64,000 bases of DNA from Bipolaris cookei (GCA_002286855.1 NRSV01000014.1:62001-126000), one strand, 5' to 3'; positions 41,674 to 53,779 are shown, numbered from the stretch's first letter. A program made the numbers and translations. Notes: generated by a model from the letters alone, not told the origin.

Positions 41674-42943
41674 TTTCGATGATATTATAGCGCTATCTCT
41701 TTATGGGTGTTTATTTCACTGATCGACTGTGTAGTTGTAGTGTAGTTGGTAACATGTGAAGCGCAGCCGCGGAAGACGCGTTGACGCGCCGTCGCCGTGT
41801 GTAAGCGTGTCCGCGGCGCACGGACCAAAAGTGCATGTGGTGCAGCTCATGATGACGATTCTGTAATATAGTAAACCAGACTACACGCGCACAAAATCAA
41901 CCCGTTTTCCTTGTTTATCTCTTCTCCTTCTTTAACCCTCTCTTCACCACGTTCGGCCGGCCCCTTAGGTTCAACATGATGGTGACATGTGCACCTCTTC
42001 GCCCTTGACTCCGGTCCCGGAACAACGATACGAATCCTACAACAAACGGAACGCGAGGCCCCCGTTTCTGTCGACTACGAACTTTCTAGAGTAGACCTTC
42101 GGGCCTACCTAGAGATTGCATCCTGCGACCATGGAGTGTTTGCGAGTCCGCACAATCTGCCGGCGTCGATTCTCTCCCAGACTCTGATCGCAAGGCCCCC
42201 CAACGGCCCGAGACGCTAAGATGTATGCTATTGCATAACTTACCCCTCACCCAGCTTCGGAACATATGCTTCTCGAACTTTAAACTGCGGCTCTGTGTTA
42301 CACGACAGCTATCTCGTTTCAGTACCTCTCAACAATGGCAATATCCATGGCAATCCAGGAACAGACTTCTATGCGACTTTGCAAATCTGCCACGTGCCTT
42401 GCACCTTGTCCACGTGTTGCTGGCTCGGACATGCACTACTTACGCACGATATTTAGGCAAATAGACGGCGTCATTGATCACTCAAAGTGGCAAGGTTCAC
42501 CTGCCGCATCACACTTCACATAGTCCCCACCATGCGCATAGCTTCAAAACGGCGTAAACAAATGTTCCGGTTCGGCTTTCGGCCATTCCGGCCAGCGGAC
42601 GGCAAGCTACCTGGAGCTCTGAAATAGAGTTGTTGCCCTGCGTTAGATTTGAGCAGCTTCTGTTGTTCATATACCTTGTACTATTTCCTCCTCGGCGTCT
42701 TTACGATACTATTGTAGCGTTGCTTTTCGACCTTTTCACGTATTAGTCGCAACTCGATTGGCTATCATCTGAGCGATAACGTGACCCCGCACGCTCATCA
42801 CCAACGCATCACAGCGGGGCCTGTACATTGTTCAGGCGCTTAAAAGCACCAATCGTCGTATTCCTCCCAATTAGACGCACAATTGAGTATTTGAACTTGC
42901 AGTGTCATTGGAACCTCTTTGCGCGGCAAAACAATCTGAAAAG
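41674..42943. other. Divergent intergenic region, no gene seen
   Basis: A 1.27-kb gap between the starts of RNH203 and the methyltransferase gene. A 76-codon frame at 41989-42219 begins with GTG and has no family match. Confidence 0.45.
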
Positions 42944-44429
42944 ATGGCGATATACAACTTGATAACAGGAGCTGTGTCTTCAATCCTAAGTCCGGTCACA
43001 TCGCAAGGCTGGGAGCCATTGGTCAGCCTCTGCAAAAACGGGACCCTTTCACAATTCCAGAATCTGAAGCATGGCAAGCTGGTGGTATTTGAAGGCGGCT
43101 CCAGCAAGTCCTCGGTAGCGTTTGGTTCGGACAAAGAAGGCCTTCCAATAGCCTTCCTGGATGTGCGCGACGAGAAGTTTTGGGTGCGAATTGCACTTTT
43201 CGCAGACATGGTAGGCATCTCAATGGACTTTGGAGGGGACAATCGACCGAATGCTTACAGAAAGAAAACAGGGCTTTGCAGAGAGCTACATGCTGGGAGA
43301 GGTCTCAACACCGGATTTGACTAAATTCTTCGAGGTGAGCTTTCGAAGCTGAGGACTGCTCAATTTGCAGAGAAACTTACATGCACAGCTCTTTATCCTA
43401 AACCGCAATTATCTCTCCAACGGCTCAACTTTTACCTCTGCAATCTCCACTGGCCTTGCTGGTCTATTAAGAGGCAGCAACAACCTCAGGAATGCTCGCC
43501 TTAACATCTCCGCACACTACGACATTTCAAACGAGATGTTTGCTGCATTCCTCTCGCAAGACATGACCTATTCGTGCCCGATATGGCTTCCAAAATCGAA
43601 CCCACTCTCGGCGAACGAAACCCTCTACGAGGCGCAGATGCGAAAGCTCGACCGCTTCATCGATAACACACGCATCAAAGGAACAGATCACGTTCTGGAG
43701 ATTGGTACAGGATGGGGAAGCTTTGCCATGCGGGCTGTCGAGTGGACAGGCTGCAGGGTGACTTCTCTCACTCTTTCCATCGAGCAAAAAGAGCTGGCAG
43801 AGGAACGCATAAGAGCAGCAGGCATGTCCGACAAGATTTCGGTACTTCTGTGCGACTACCGCAGTCTGCAAGTCTCGGAAACAGGGCCTTTTGACAAGGT
43901 TGTGTCAATTGAGATGCTGGAGGCTGTCGGCAAAGAATACCTCGTCACGTATTTCAAGTGCATAGACAAGCTGCTCAAGAAGGAGGGAGGTATCGCCTGC
44001 TTCCAATGCATCACCATGCCCGATGCCAGATACGAAGCCTATGCCAAATCAGACGACTTCATCCGCCGTTACATTTTCCCTGGTGGTCATCTCCCCGCCG
44101 TCTCGGAGCTCGTCTCATCCATCAACACGGGATCAGAGGGCTCCCTCATTGTCGACAGCATCGAAAACATTGGCCCCCACTACGCCAAGGCGCTGCGACT
44201 CTGGCGCGAAAAGTTCCTGGATTCGTGGGAATCCACCATCAAGCCGCAGCTCATCAAGGAAAAGACCAGCGAGGGCATGGACGATGAGGGTGCCGAGATT
44301 TTCAAGCGCAAATGGGATTACTACTTTAGATACTCCGAGGCCGGGTTCTCCACCCGGACACTCGGAGATGTCATCATCACTGTCAGCAGGGAAGGCGCTA
44401 TGCAAATGATGGAAGAGGTGCCGTTGTGA
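42944..44429 (+). CDS. Cyclopropane-fatty-acyl-phospholipid synthase-like methyltransferase
   Basis: Exons 42944-43210, 43272-43334 and 43389-44429, with introns of 61 and 54 bp, 456 residues. The frame joins as ADM-GFAESYMLGEVSTPDLTKFFE-LFILNRNYL. The SAM-binding motif is VLEIGTGWGSFAMRAVEW at about residue 215. Other family blocks are NISAHYDISNEMFAAFLSQDMTYSCPIW, VVSIEMLEAVG, ACFQCITMPD and FIRRYIFPGGHLP. The enzyme transfers a methylene or methyl from SAM to the double bond of phospholipid acyl chains. No N-terminal oxidase domain or presequence is evident. The C-terminus (FSTRTLGDVIITVSR) matches the family end. Confidence 0.88.
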
Positions 44430-44564
44430 AAACGTAGCGAGAGCTACTCTGATTCGGTTGTTATTTATACATGGGAGAATATAGGTGTATATACCCTTTT
44501 TCTGTGAATTAATCGCACTATACATTATTCCTTCATCTCTTCTTTGTGTGCGCAATTTGCTTTT

Positions 44565-46764
44565 TCACACTGCCCCGTACCCGTGACCAAACTCCGGTAA
44601 CTCAGCCTGATACTCCATAGCCAATATACTCGAATCCAACAGCTCTTCCACCGATGCTCGTGCATCCTTTCCCCAATTACATTCTTTATCAGCAAACCGC
44701 GCTTCTCTCCCCCTCTCCTCCTCCATCGAACCCGCACTCCGCATCCCCACCGCCAACGGCAGCGGTCGGTACGCCTTGTACACTGCCAGCGGCGCGGGCG
44801 TAAGCGGTGGCGACGCTAGACCAGTTGTGTTACCCTCCCACAACATTCCTCTTGATCCCTGTTCCGCTTGCTCGTCTTGCTCGTCCTCTGGTGGCGTGTA
44901 CGGTCTTTGCGTGTTGGCGTAGCCTGGGATTAGACTCGCAGGTAGAGTGTTTCGCTTGATTGAAGGTGGGGACGCGGTTTGTATGTTTATACTTAGGGGG
45001 TGCGAAAGCGTGGCCCGGGGCGTCATAGCGGATTCGATGTCTGCGGTTAGAGAGGTGATGATGTCTTCGTCTTCTTCTTCGTTGTCGTCGTGTTCATTTG
45101 AAGAGGAAGAGGGGGTGCGGGGAGGGAAGGAGTTGAGTTCGTAGGTTGGGTCGTGTGGTGAGTCGCTTTTGTACGAGAATGTTGGTGGGAATGGGAGGGC
45201 GGAGGTTGGGGGTGGAGAGGAGGGTTGGTATAGGCCGTTTGGACCGACTACTTGGAGTCTTTTTTGTTTTTTTTCTGTGTATTCTTCGTGTGGTTCTGTG
45301 GATACTTGAGGGTTTTTAAATTGTATTGGGGTTGCGGACATTTCAAAGGCCGCTGTATGGCGTTTGGGATATTTCTGAGGCAAGGAAATAGATTCAGAAG
45401 TCTGTGTTTGGTTAGGGATATACGATCCGCGTGATCCTACACGTTGGGCGCAGGATCTTGTTAGAGAGCGTCTGGTTTGAATGCTTGGAAGAGAATCGGG
45501 CGTCGGGGAGATCTGAATACTTGAATTGGACAGCTGAGCTGGAAGAGGCGGAACGCTTTGTATTGGCGCTGAAGTTTTTCGGTATGTGTACGAGCCTCCG
45601 GTTGATTCATTAGGTATTTTGAGACTTAGTTGCGGGCCACTGGACACGCGTCTAGTGTTGATAGTACTGATGGGACGATATCTTGATCTTGAATCTCCTA
45701 CTGGCGGTGTAGCCTCTTGTAATCTTGAGGAATTCAGAGAGGGATTTTCAGGAGAAGACCCCATATTGAGGGTGTGTCTCAGCGAACGCCTCTCCTTTCC
45801 CATCTGCCGAGGGCTTTGGGAAATGTTTGGCGACGAGTTATCACAGATAAGCTGGGTGTTTGGTATATCGGCTGCGGAACGCAATCGTGATGAGCCATTT
45901 TGAGGTAGTGAGAAATTCGTTGCGGTGGTAGCCGGTGGTGCTTGTCCGGTCAGTATTTGATAGCATCTGCGCTGTTGATCACAAGATAAGCCCGCGAAGA
46001 AGGGTGTGTTGAGAAAGTTTTGGTATGCCGCTTTCTGATCCAACTGATTCCGAACAGATTGAACTTGGCCTCCGTAGCGCTCGCACAGAAGCAGCAGATT
46101 CTCCATAGAGTTCCAGCTCAGGTCGCGCAGTTTGCAGAACTCAATGAGTGACTTGACCAAGTACAACATGTTTAGACCTTTGAAAGTCCTGAGTACGCCT
46201 GCAGTGTTGTTGCCCAACAGGACTATATTGTCTTTGAGAGTGCCGCTGGGAGGTGTTCCGTATAAACCTCAAAAATGGTTAGTTCGAAGCTGCGTTTGGC
46301 TAAGAATTGAACCTACCTGATGGTAGTAAATATACTTCGACTGCTGCAGAGCTTGTACATCCTATATCATGGTATGCAGGCCCTGTTTGCACCAATATCT
46401 TCGATGGGGTCAACGGGTTCATGCCATCGGCCAATACAATACTGTCATTGTCAGTGGATGTTGCAAGGTAATTTGCTCTAACATACCGTCGATCTGCCTC
46501 GAGCTTTTTCTTGATACGATTACAGTCTTTGTGTTCATACGCAAAGTATAGGTCGGATACTGGGCGCCCATTCCCTAGGCAAAACATCTCGAATGCTCCC
46601 ATGATACTGTAGGCGAGCTTCTTGTTCTCAAAGATTTGACGGACATGGCTCGCCGCTGCTACGACGTTTGTGTGAGGTGGCATTTTGTTTCCTCGTTGTC
46701 GAGGCTTGTTCTGGGAAATGTTCTCTATGTTAGGGTGCCCTGCGATGTTGGTCATGATACGCAT
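44565..46764 (-). CDS. Hypothetical Ser/Pro-rich protein with small N-terminal conserved domain
   Basis: Exons 46317-46764 and 44565-46267, with a 49-bp intron (GTAGGT...GAG), about 716 residues. ATG 46683 (MPPHTN) is an alternative start. The conserved part is residues about 30-190: KKLAYSIMGAFEMFCLGNGRPVSDLYFAY, then SKILVQTGPAYHDIG and SGTLKDNIVLLGN. It weakly recalls the nucleotidyltransferase fold (G.F...G..R...D), but I see no convincing metal-binding Asp pair. Residues about 190-230 continue as helices; the rest is disordered, rich in Ser, Pro and Thr. Function unknown. It ends 135 bp from the convergent methyltransferase gene. Confidence 0.65.
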
Positions 46765-47707
46765 AGTGAAATTGGATGCTCGGCGCTAGCGACTAGATAA
46801 CCATGGATCAGAGCTAGCTGACCGAACAAGACGAGGAGGTGGCAAGAGTTGACGATTAAGAATATGGCTCCACTAAGCACGAGTGTGATAGCAATGTGGG
46901 ATGATGTGTTTGGGTGGCAGAGCTGTGCTTAAACCATGACAATCCCGTTACCCTGGCGTGCAGGTGGATAAGCTCTCGTAAGCATGCGCGAAGGGTATGG
47001 CCGAGCGGGGCCCTCCTATCCGTCCTTGCAAAAGGTTATATCCACAATGCTGATGACGCACCCTTGCTATACGCCCGGACATGATAGTTGAACGGTAACA
47101 GCGTAGCCGTGGAGGGCTGAGCTGCACAGCTGAAAGCCACCCGGGCGGCTTGATGGGTTCCGGTCTCATGAGGAACGTGCAAGTTGTTTCGCATTTGCAG
47201 CAACAAGTCACAAAGCTAGTGGTTGCTTGCTGCTGTGATTTTCGTGGGTTCTCGTTATCGAGGCTGAGTGGTTTATATTTAGCAGCGGGTGGGTCGGCCA
47301 ATTGTGGCTATCCGACGGATCCGCACTGCTCGTATAGGGAGTCTGAGACAGAGCCCAGCCTATAATGGGCAATCTGGAAGGCATGTGTTCTCGCTGCTAT
47401 AAAAAGGTGTTTCGTCCTGTGCGTAGTGGATGTTTACGAGAACTTTTGTCCGACCAGACACTCACGTGACATCAAGCATAGGTCTTTCAGCGAATGATAG
47501 CTTCAGTGTAGTGCTTTGTCAACAAGGTCGAATTTTTTGCTACACGATATCGCTATGAGTCGCCTGCACGCGTCGAGATAATATACGATGCTGCAAGCAT
47601 AACTTTGATAAGGGAACGAAATAAGCCGAGATTGGGTACGCCACCGAAAAAGAAACGCCAGACGGGAGGGCTTCTGCCATTGATATGTAACAAAGTGTGT
47701 TCTGTGC
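46765..47707. other. Intergenic region, no gene seen
   Basis: Promoter side of the Ser/Pro-rich gene and 3' flank of the 55-residue gene. No further coding signal. Confidence 0.45.
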
Positions 47708-48007
47708 TCAAATACCACCACCTATAGCCCGTATTCAGCACTGGAGGGCGTCTATCAGCACGTGACAGGACCTACCGGATCGGTCAACGGAGACCGCAAA
47801 GTCACCATTGTTGCGAACTCTCTGTTTGTCTACAAGAGTACGTGACTTGAGGGTGAAGTAGCCGCCTCCCAGGGAGATGATAGATAACACTGCCATGCTG
47901 CGGGGTCTGGAAAGAGTGGCGGTGTCAGCTACACAGTCGGTGGGAAGGGGAGCTGAGCTGGGGTGACCCAATCAAGTAACTTACGTGAGAAGCCTGGAGT
48001 AAGTCAT
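47708..48007 (-). CDS. Conserved 55-residue single-pass membrane protein, three exons
   Basis: Exons are 47985-48007 (23 nt), 47776-47906 (131 nt) and 47708-47721 (14 nt), with GTAAGT...CAG and GTAGGT...TAG introns, joined in frame. The protein begins MTYSRLLTPRSMAVLSI, has one hydrophobic segment (AVLSIISLGGGYFTL), a basic patch and ends SVDRSGGGI. I recall that short fungal proteins with a TPRS start, one membrane span and a VDRSGGGI end recur across ascomycetes, which supports the model. It is probably a mitochondrial or other organellar membrane protein; function unknown. The tiny exons make it easy to miss. Confidence 0.75.
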
Positions 48008-48342
48008 TGTGATGTTTCGAGTGACTGTTCAGCTAGTGTTGGTGTACTGGATGAGAATAAAGGATGAAGGTTGGCTTTAAGGAGGAAAATGGTTGAGGAG
48101 CGGTCTGGTTCCAAGCGGTTCCGTCGTGTGATGCATTTCCCCTCTTAGTCTAACCTGTATGACGGTGACGCAGCTTCCCCAGATCGGCATCTGGACCCCG
48201 TCCGAGCTTGGATCCCCGAGGTGACATCCAATCGATGCCCATTGCAGCCGACGCACTACCGCCCGGCATAAAAAGTTCGGCAGCTCCCAGGTGCGCGTCG
48301 CAATTAGATTCACCAACTGCAGTCACACACAAGAACTGCGCA
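48008..48342. promoter_or_regulatory. Divergent promoter region between small membrane protein gene and ESF1
   Basis: A 335-bp gap between divergent start codons. No specific motif assigned. Confidence 0.45.
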
Positions 48343-50516
48343 ATGCCTCTCCCCAAGCGACAGACATTGCCAAAGAAGGCCGAAAAGGCCGAAAAGTCTG
48401 AAAAGGCCAGTGTGCCTGCCAGTAAGCCATGCGACGCCGTCTCGCACAATACTGGATAGCCCACTTACAATTTTCAGGCGACTCGCGATTCGCAAATTTC
48501 CAGACCGACCCCAAATTTCGACTACCCTCCAAGAAGCACACCAAGACCAAGCTTGACCCCCGATTCGCGCGCATAAAGAGTGACCCGGACTTTTACAACA
48601 AGGCCAAGGTTGACAAGTATGGTCGCAAGATATCAGAAGACGCGGGCAAGAAAGTCGTCGAGAGGCTGTACGAGATAGACAGCAATGACGATCATGACGA
48701 CCAGGACGGTGAGCCCGAGCGCCCTGTCGGAAAGAAAAGGGATCAGGCTGTTCTGAAAGAAATGAAGCGGGTTGAGCAGCAAGGCTTTGACCCAATTCGA
48801 GACGGTGGGCTTGAATCATCGTCAGACGAAAGCTCTAGCGACGAAGAGGAAGAAGCAGACATCTACGAACAGGCCAAGCTCGCTGGTGAGGGCAATGAAG
48901 TTCCGACTGGTGACATATCCGCACGTCTGGCTGCGGTCAACATGGATTGGGACAACATCCGCGCCATCGACATCATGGCTGTCGCAAACTCTTTCGTTCC
49001 GGCTGATGGAAGGATCCTCAATGTCGTCATATACCCCAGCGAGTTTGGCATGGAGCGTCTACAGCGAGAGGAAATCGAAGGTCCGCCCCGGGAAATTTTT
49101 GCCTCGACCGCGAACAAGGACAAGGACAACATCAGCATGCCTGACAATGATTTTAATGCCTCGGATACGGACGGTGAGGGCCAGTCAAATGCTGTCTTGC
49201 AAGAAGAAGAAACTGGTGAAGAGTTTGATTCGACCAAGCTGAGAGTCTACCAGCTCGACCGACTACGATACTACTACGCTATCATCACATGCTCTTCTGT
49301 CAATGTTGCAAAGTCCATCTACGATAATCTCGATGGCAGGGAGTACCTGACAAGCGCAAACTTCTTCGACCTACGATTCGTTCCCGATGGTACCACTTTC
49401 GACCAAGATCCCCACGATGAATGCTCCAAGCTGCCCGATGGCTACAAGCCGAACGAGTTTTCGACGGACGCGCTTACTCACTCAAAGGTCAAGCTGACTT
49501 GGGATGCTGACGACGCCACGAGGAAGGAAGTACAGAAGCGCGCCTTCTCACGCAAGGAAATCGACGAAAATGAACTGCAAGCGTATTTGGGCACGGAATC
49601 CTCATCCTCTGAAGATGAAGAGGAGACTGCAAAGGCAGACAAGGCAGCAAGTCTCAGAGCAGCGTTAGGCCTTGAGGCACCCAGCAAGACCTCCAAATTG
49701 AAGAAGAAGGCGTCCGTAAAGAATGACCGCGACTTTCCAAAGCCGGACAGTGAGATGCAAATCACTTTTACTGGAGGCTTGTCGAAGGAGAGCGGCAGTG
49801 GTTGTGTGTTTGAGAACGATATTCCTGTACACGAGACGACCATGGAGAAGTACATACGAAAGGAGAGGGAGAGGAAAGCGAAGCGCAAAGAGAGGTGGGC
49901 TGCTAGAAAAGCTGGCAGAGATCCTGATGCTCCTGCCGAGCAGGAAGCTACTAAGTCAGCGGATGCGGATGATGATGACCCATTTAACGATCCATTCTTT
50001 GCGTCTGACCCCGAAGAAGCCGCTAAAGCTTCAAAGCAAGAGGCTAAGAAAGCTAAGAAGGCTAAGAAGGTAGACCAGGAGCTACAAGACCAGGCAGATG
50101 TAGCAGAACGTGCGAATCTGGAGCTGCTCATGGCTGATGAGGATGATTCCAAGATGCGCCACTTTGACATGAACGAAATTGTGAAGTCAGAGAAGGCTAA
50201 GAAGAAGGGAAAGAAGGCCAAGAAGAATGCTCCAGTGGTGGAAGACAACTTCAAGATCAACACTACTGATCCACGGTTCGCGAAGTTGTACGAGAGTCAT
50301 GAGTTCGCCATTGATCCTACGAATCCTCGGTTCAAGGAGACTGCAGGTATGAAGGCTCTGTTAGAAGAAGGTCGTAAAAAACGAAGGCAAGGAAATGATG
50401 ATGACGAACCAGAAGTGGAACGGGGTAGTAAAAAGTCAAAGCAAGATACGGCGGGTGGGGAGGAGGACATCAAGAAGCTAGCTGCCCGGGTCAAGGCAAA
50501 GAGCAAGCAGAAGTAA
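48343..50516 (+). CDS. ESF1: Pre-rRNA-processing protein Esf1
   Basis: Exons 48343-48421 and 48478-50516 with a 56-bp intron (GTAAGC...CAG), 705 residues. Exon 1 encodes the lysine-rich start MPLPKRQTLPKKAEKAEKSEK. The first conserved block is DSRFANFQTDPKFRLPSKK...LDPRFARIKSDPDF, followed by acidic Ser-rich linkers. The central Esf1 RNA-binding-like region is WDNIRAIDIMAVANSFVP...YPSEFGMERLQ...YYYAIITC. Near the end the NUC153-type motif DPRFAKLYESHEFAIDPTNPRFKET is present. Esf1 is a nucleolar factor needed for early 18S rRNA processing with U3 components. Long Lys/Glu runs are usual for it. Confidence 0.92.
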
Positions 50517-51110
50517 AGATGTAGACTAGAGTTGCGTTTGATACCCGAAAAGTCCTCTTGGATATCCCCGAACAATATATGTTTTATGACTGATTTTGAA
50601 TGTTTGTTGGTATAGGGCTAGGTAGCTTTCTGTGTGTTTGGTTGCTACTGCCTCCGCTGCTTTTGCCATGTGACACACCGAATGGTCGAACCACTTTCTC
50701 ACGTTCCTTACTTGCCAGTCGCTCGAACAACCTCATTCGATGTCATCCCCCTCCCGCCCACAGATGCGCTACCTATATCTTTTCCTATGAGCCCCTCACA
50801 TCTCACCTCTTAATCTCTCCAATCCCTCTCGTAAGCGCAGATGATGCAATTTCCAGGGCTATATTCGTGCTCTAGATCATGAGCAGTTTTTCTTTTCGGT
50901 TCCGCAAGTCCATTCCCAGCATACTGTCTTACAGTCGCATATTATGGCACCATCTTGAGTCACTTTCGATGCCACTGAGTCTCTTGGCGGAGATTGTGGT
51001 AGTGGAGCTGAACCTGATATCGCTGGCATTAGTGTAAATGGATAGACCCTACTGTTTTGTGCTCCAGCTTACAGAATCTATTGAAGATTGTCATTTCTTT
51101 TGTCATTGCG
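50517..51110. other. Intergenic region left of the MITE
   Basis: 3' flank of ESF1. No gene seen. Confidence 0.45.
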
Positions 51111-51318
51111 AGCATACATGGGCATATCGTTTTAGATCGTTTTTTTTTGGAAAAACAGGTTAAGCAGGATCTAGCGTACCAAAGTTATTTTCAACCAATT
51201 AAACAGAGGCCGTTAATAACAAAATTTCCTCTGATTGGTAACAACAAAGTTTGGTACGCTAAATTCTGCTTAACCTGTTTTCCAAAAAACGATCTAGAAC
51301 GATATGCCCATGTATGCT
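51111..51318. mobile_element. Palindromic miniature inverted-repeat element (MITE)
   Basis: A 208-bp sequence that folds almost completely on itself. The left arm begins AGCATACATGGGCATATCG, and the right arm is its complement apart from a few changes; pairing continues through AACAGGTTAAGCAG and AGCGTACCAAA for about 80 bp per arm. The loop carries a second smaller inverted pair (CCAAT..AGAGG with CCTCT..ATTGG). TA lies at the edge of the likely termini (TACATGGGC...GCCCATGTA), which would fit a Tc1/mariner-type TA target. No coding capacity. Confidence 0.75.
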
Positions 51319-51690
51319 TTCCAGCTCGATTCGGCATACAGCTCATGTATTACATCTTCCTTAACCTAGCCATCGCGTTTGTAGTCTAGATACTCTTGGC
51401 TATCCTTTCCGCGATTTAGTCTTGACTCAAAAATTTGCTGCTCCTGAAAATCCGGCAAGGCTTTGTGGTTTACATGGCGATGAAGATAACACAAGGGGCT
51501 TTGGACAGACATTGAGTGTGACTATACTTCTGTTACCGGCTATTGCAGTATCCTAAACATACTTGGAAGCAAGAGAAGATATCAGCGAGGGGTTCAGGAG
51601 TACAAATGTCTGGCATTACGTGAAGGGCGGTCTCCGGTCGGTAGAGGAACCATTTCATTTATCGTACACAATGATTACTCAACCAAATTG
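51319..51690. other. Intergenic region between MITE and qutE
   Basis: No gene recognised. Confidence 0.45.
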
Positions 51691-52167
51691 CTACAGCTTT
51701 GCTGTCTCTTCGTCTTTCTCTTTTTTCGCAAGGTACCTGGCAGCATACCCAATAGCCGCCTCATATCCAAATACACCTAGCCCACAAATCACCGCTTCAG
51801 CCTTATCACTCAGGTAGCTATGGTGTCGGAAAGCCTCTCTCTTATGGATGTTGCTGATATGGACTTCAACGAACGGTATATTCACACCGCTTAACGCATC
51901 CCGCAGCGCCACGCTTGTGTGCGTGAAAGCTCCAGGGTTGATCACGACAAAGTCGACATTGCCACGCGCTTCATGTATACGGTCTACTAAAACGCCTTCA
52001 TGGTTCGATTGGGTATGCGAGAATTGTATAGAGAGCTTGTTACATTGTTCTGTGGCAGAGGAGATTACGTCTGAGAGAGTGGTGGATCCGTAGATTGCAG
52101 GTTCGCGCGTGCCGAGAAGATTGAGATTTGGGCCGTTGATTAGGAGGATGGATTTTGTCTTTGACAT
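51691..52167 (-). CDS. qutE: Catabolic 3-dehydroquinate dehydratase (type II)
   Basis: Single exon, 158 residues, close to the usual type II length of about 150. It dehydrates 3-dehydroquinate to 3-dehydroshikimate in quinate breakdown. Visible active-site blocks are LLINGPNLNLLGTREPAIYG (catalytic Tyr and Arg), HTQSNHEG, VINPGAFTHTSVALRDAL (Asn, His) and VEVHISNIHKREAFRHHS (His, Arg). The enzyme forms a dodecamer in the family. It starts the quinate cluster and is divergent from qutG, sharing 378 bp of promoter. It is distinct from the type I dehydratase built into AROM. Confidence 0.95.
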   Translation of the reverse strand: MSKTKSILLINGPNLNLLGTREPAIYGSTTLSDVISSATEQCNKLSIQFSHTQSNHEGVLVDRIHEARGNVDFVVINPGAFTHTSVALRDALSGVNIPFVEVHISNIHKREAFRHHSYLSDKAEAVICGLGVFGYEAAIGYAARYLAKKEKDEETAKL

Positions 52168-52545
52168 GTTTGCGGACGTGTTTTATGGGTGTTACACTCA
52201 AGCGCTTTGAGTACTATCAAGTAGAGGAGTTGTTGAAGGCGCGTGCGTCGAGCATCTTGGTGTTGGTCTCCACAACACTGATTCCGAGGCTTGGATCGAT
52301 ATCGGAATCGGAAAAGGACTTACCCATAGGACTACGATCGGCCTTCTTTCCCCTACTCCTAAACCAGGACACATGACCCCCTGATGCATAGTATCTATGG
52401 GACTTTCCACCGTGGTTAGCCGATACGGCTTCAGACGGTAGGAAACTAGCGGCGCAATGGGTTCCAATGTATGCGGACCACCGCAGCACAGTACTCTTTC
52501 GTCTTCGAAGAGTAGCTCTTGCACATACACAAACGCACAACTACC
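52168..52545. promoter_or_regulatory. Shared qutE-qutG promoter region with possible QutA site
   Basis: Divergent promoter. The 16-mer GGAAAAGGACTTACCC at 52310-52325 agrees at 13 of 16 positions with the Neurospora qa-1F consensus GGRTAARYRYTTATCC. This suggests, but does not prove, control by QutA. Confidence 0.4.
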
Positions 52546-53707
52546 ATGGCTGAGCTCTCGAGAGAAGAGCTAGACGAGATCTATGCGTTCGCGGTGGATC
52601 TGGGGAAGAAGGCGGGGAAGATGCTCATGGACGCCGCCCAAGTAAGAATGAACGGCGAGAACGCAACAACAGAAACAAAACAGCACGTACAAAAAGAGAA
52701 CGCAGTAGACCTAGTAACCGAAACCGATGAAAACATCGAAGCCTTCATCAAGACGAAGATCCAAGAAAAATACCCCTCCCACAAGTACATTTCCACATCC
52801 CCCCTCTCCCCCACCTTCCTCGCCCAGTCCACCTAACAATCCCCAGATTCATCGGCGAGGAAACCTACTCGAAAAACTCCTCCCGCAACTACCTAATCGA
52901 CGCCTCCCCAACATGGTGTGTCGACCCCCTCGACGGAACTGTAAACTACATCCACCTCTTCCCTACCTTCTGCGTCAGCATCGGCTTCATCCACAACAAC
53001 AAGCCCCTCATCGGCGTCATCTGCGCTCCGTTTACAAACCAACTTTTCACCTCCTGCGCCGGCCGTGGCGCCTTCTTAAATGAAACCCAACGCCTCCCGT
53101 TGATCCAAAAACCCAACATACCGCCCATGCCTGCTACTGCGCCTGCAGGCTGTGTATTCGCGTGCGAGTGGGGCAAGGATAGACGCGATGTTCCCGACGG
53201 GAATATGCATCGCAAGGTCGAAAGTTTTATTAATATGGCTGCGGAAATTGGGGGGAGGGGCGGCAAAGGGGGAATGGTGCATGGAGTGAGGAGTTTGGGG
53301 AGTGCAACGCTGGGTTTGGCGTATGTGGCTATGGGTGGGGCGGATATTTGGTGGGAAGGGGGGTGCTGGGAGTGGGATGTTGCAGCTGGGATTGCGATTT
53401 TGCAGGAAGCTGGGGGGTTGGTTACTACGGCGAATCCGCCTGAGGATTGGGCGAATGCGCCGATCGACGAGGTGGGATTGGGGAGTCGGTTGTATTTGGC
53501 TATTCGGTGAGTTTCTTTCTTTTTCTTCTTCCCACGTCTACATGTGATATGAGGAAGTGAACGTTGTGTAAAGAAGTGCTGACTTTGGGATTTCTTAGGC
53601 CTGCGGGACCATCGGCCACGGAGACGGGACGTCAGAGTCAGGAAAGGACTGTACGGGAGGTTTGGAGGAGGGTACGACATCTAGACTATTCGCGTCCAGG
53701 AGCATAG
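52546..53707 (+). CDS. qutG: Inositol-monophosphatase-family protein of the quinate cluster
   Basis: Exons 52546-52784, 52847-53506 and 53599-53707, with introns of 62 and 92 bp, 335 residues. Frame joins are HK-FIGEETY and LAIR-PAGPS. The metal-binding motifs of inositol monophosphatases are present: GEET (Glu), WCVDPLDGTVNYIHLFPTFCVSIG (DPLDGT) and WWEGGCWEWDVAAGIAILQEAGG (WD..AG). The cluster gene qutG (qa-X in Neurospora) encodes such a protein, but its exact substrate in quinate use is not established. The C-terminal 35 residues from exon 3 are basic and poorly conserved. Confidence 0.92.
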
Positions 53708-53779
53708 AAATTTTCAAGCATCACGACGATGTATAGATTATATCTATCTTCATTTTTTTCATTCAAATCATAGTAGTAT

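Noticed and set aside
41989..42219. 76-codon plus-strand frame between RNH203 and the methyltransferase
   Set aside because: Starts at GTG, has no family signal and no clear splicing to anything.
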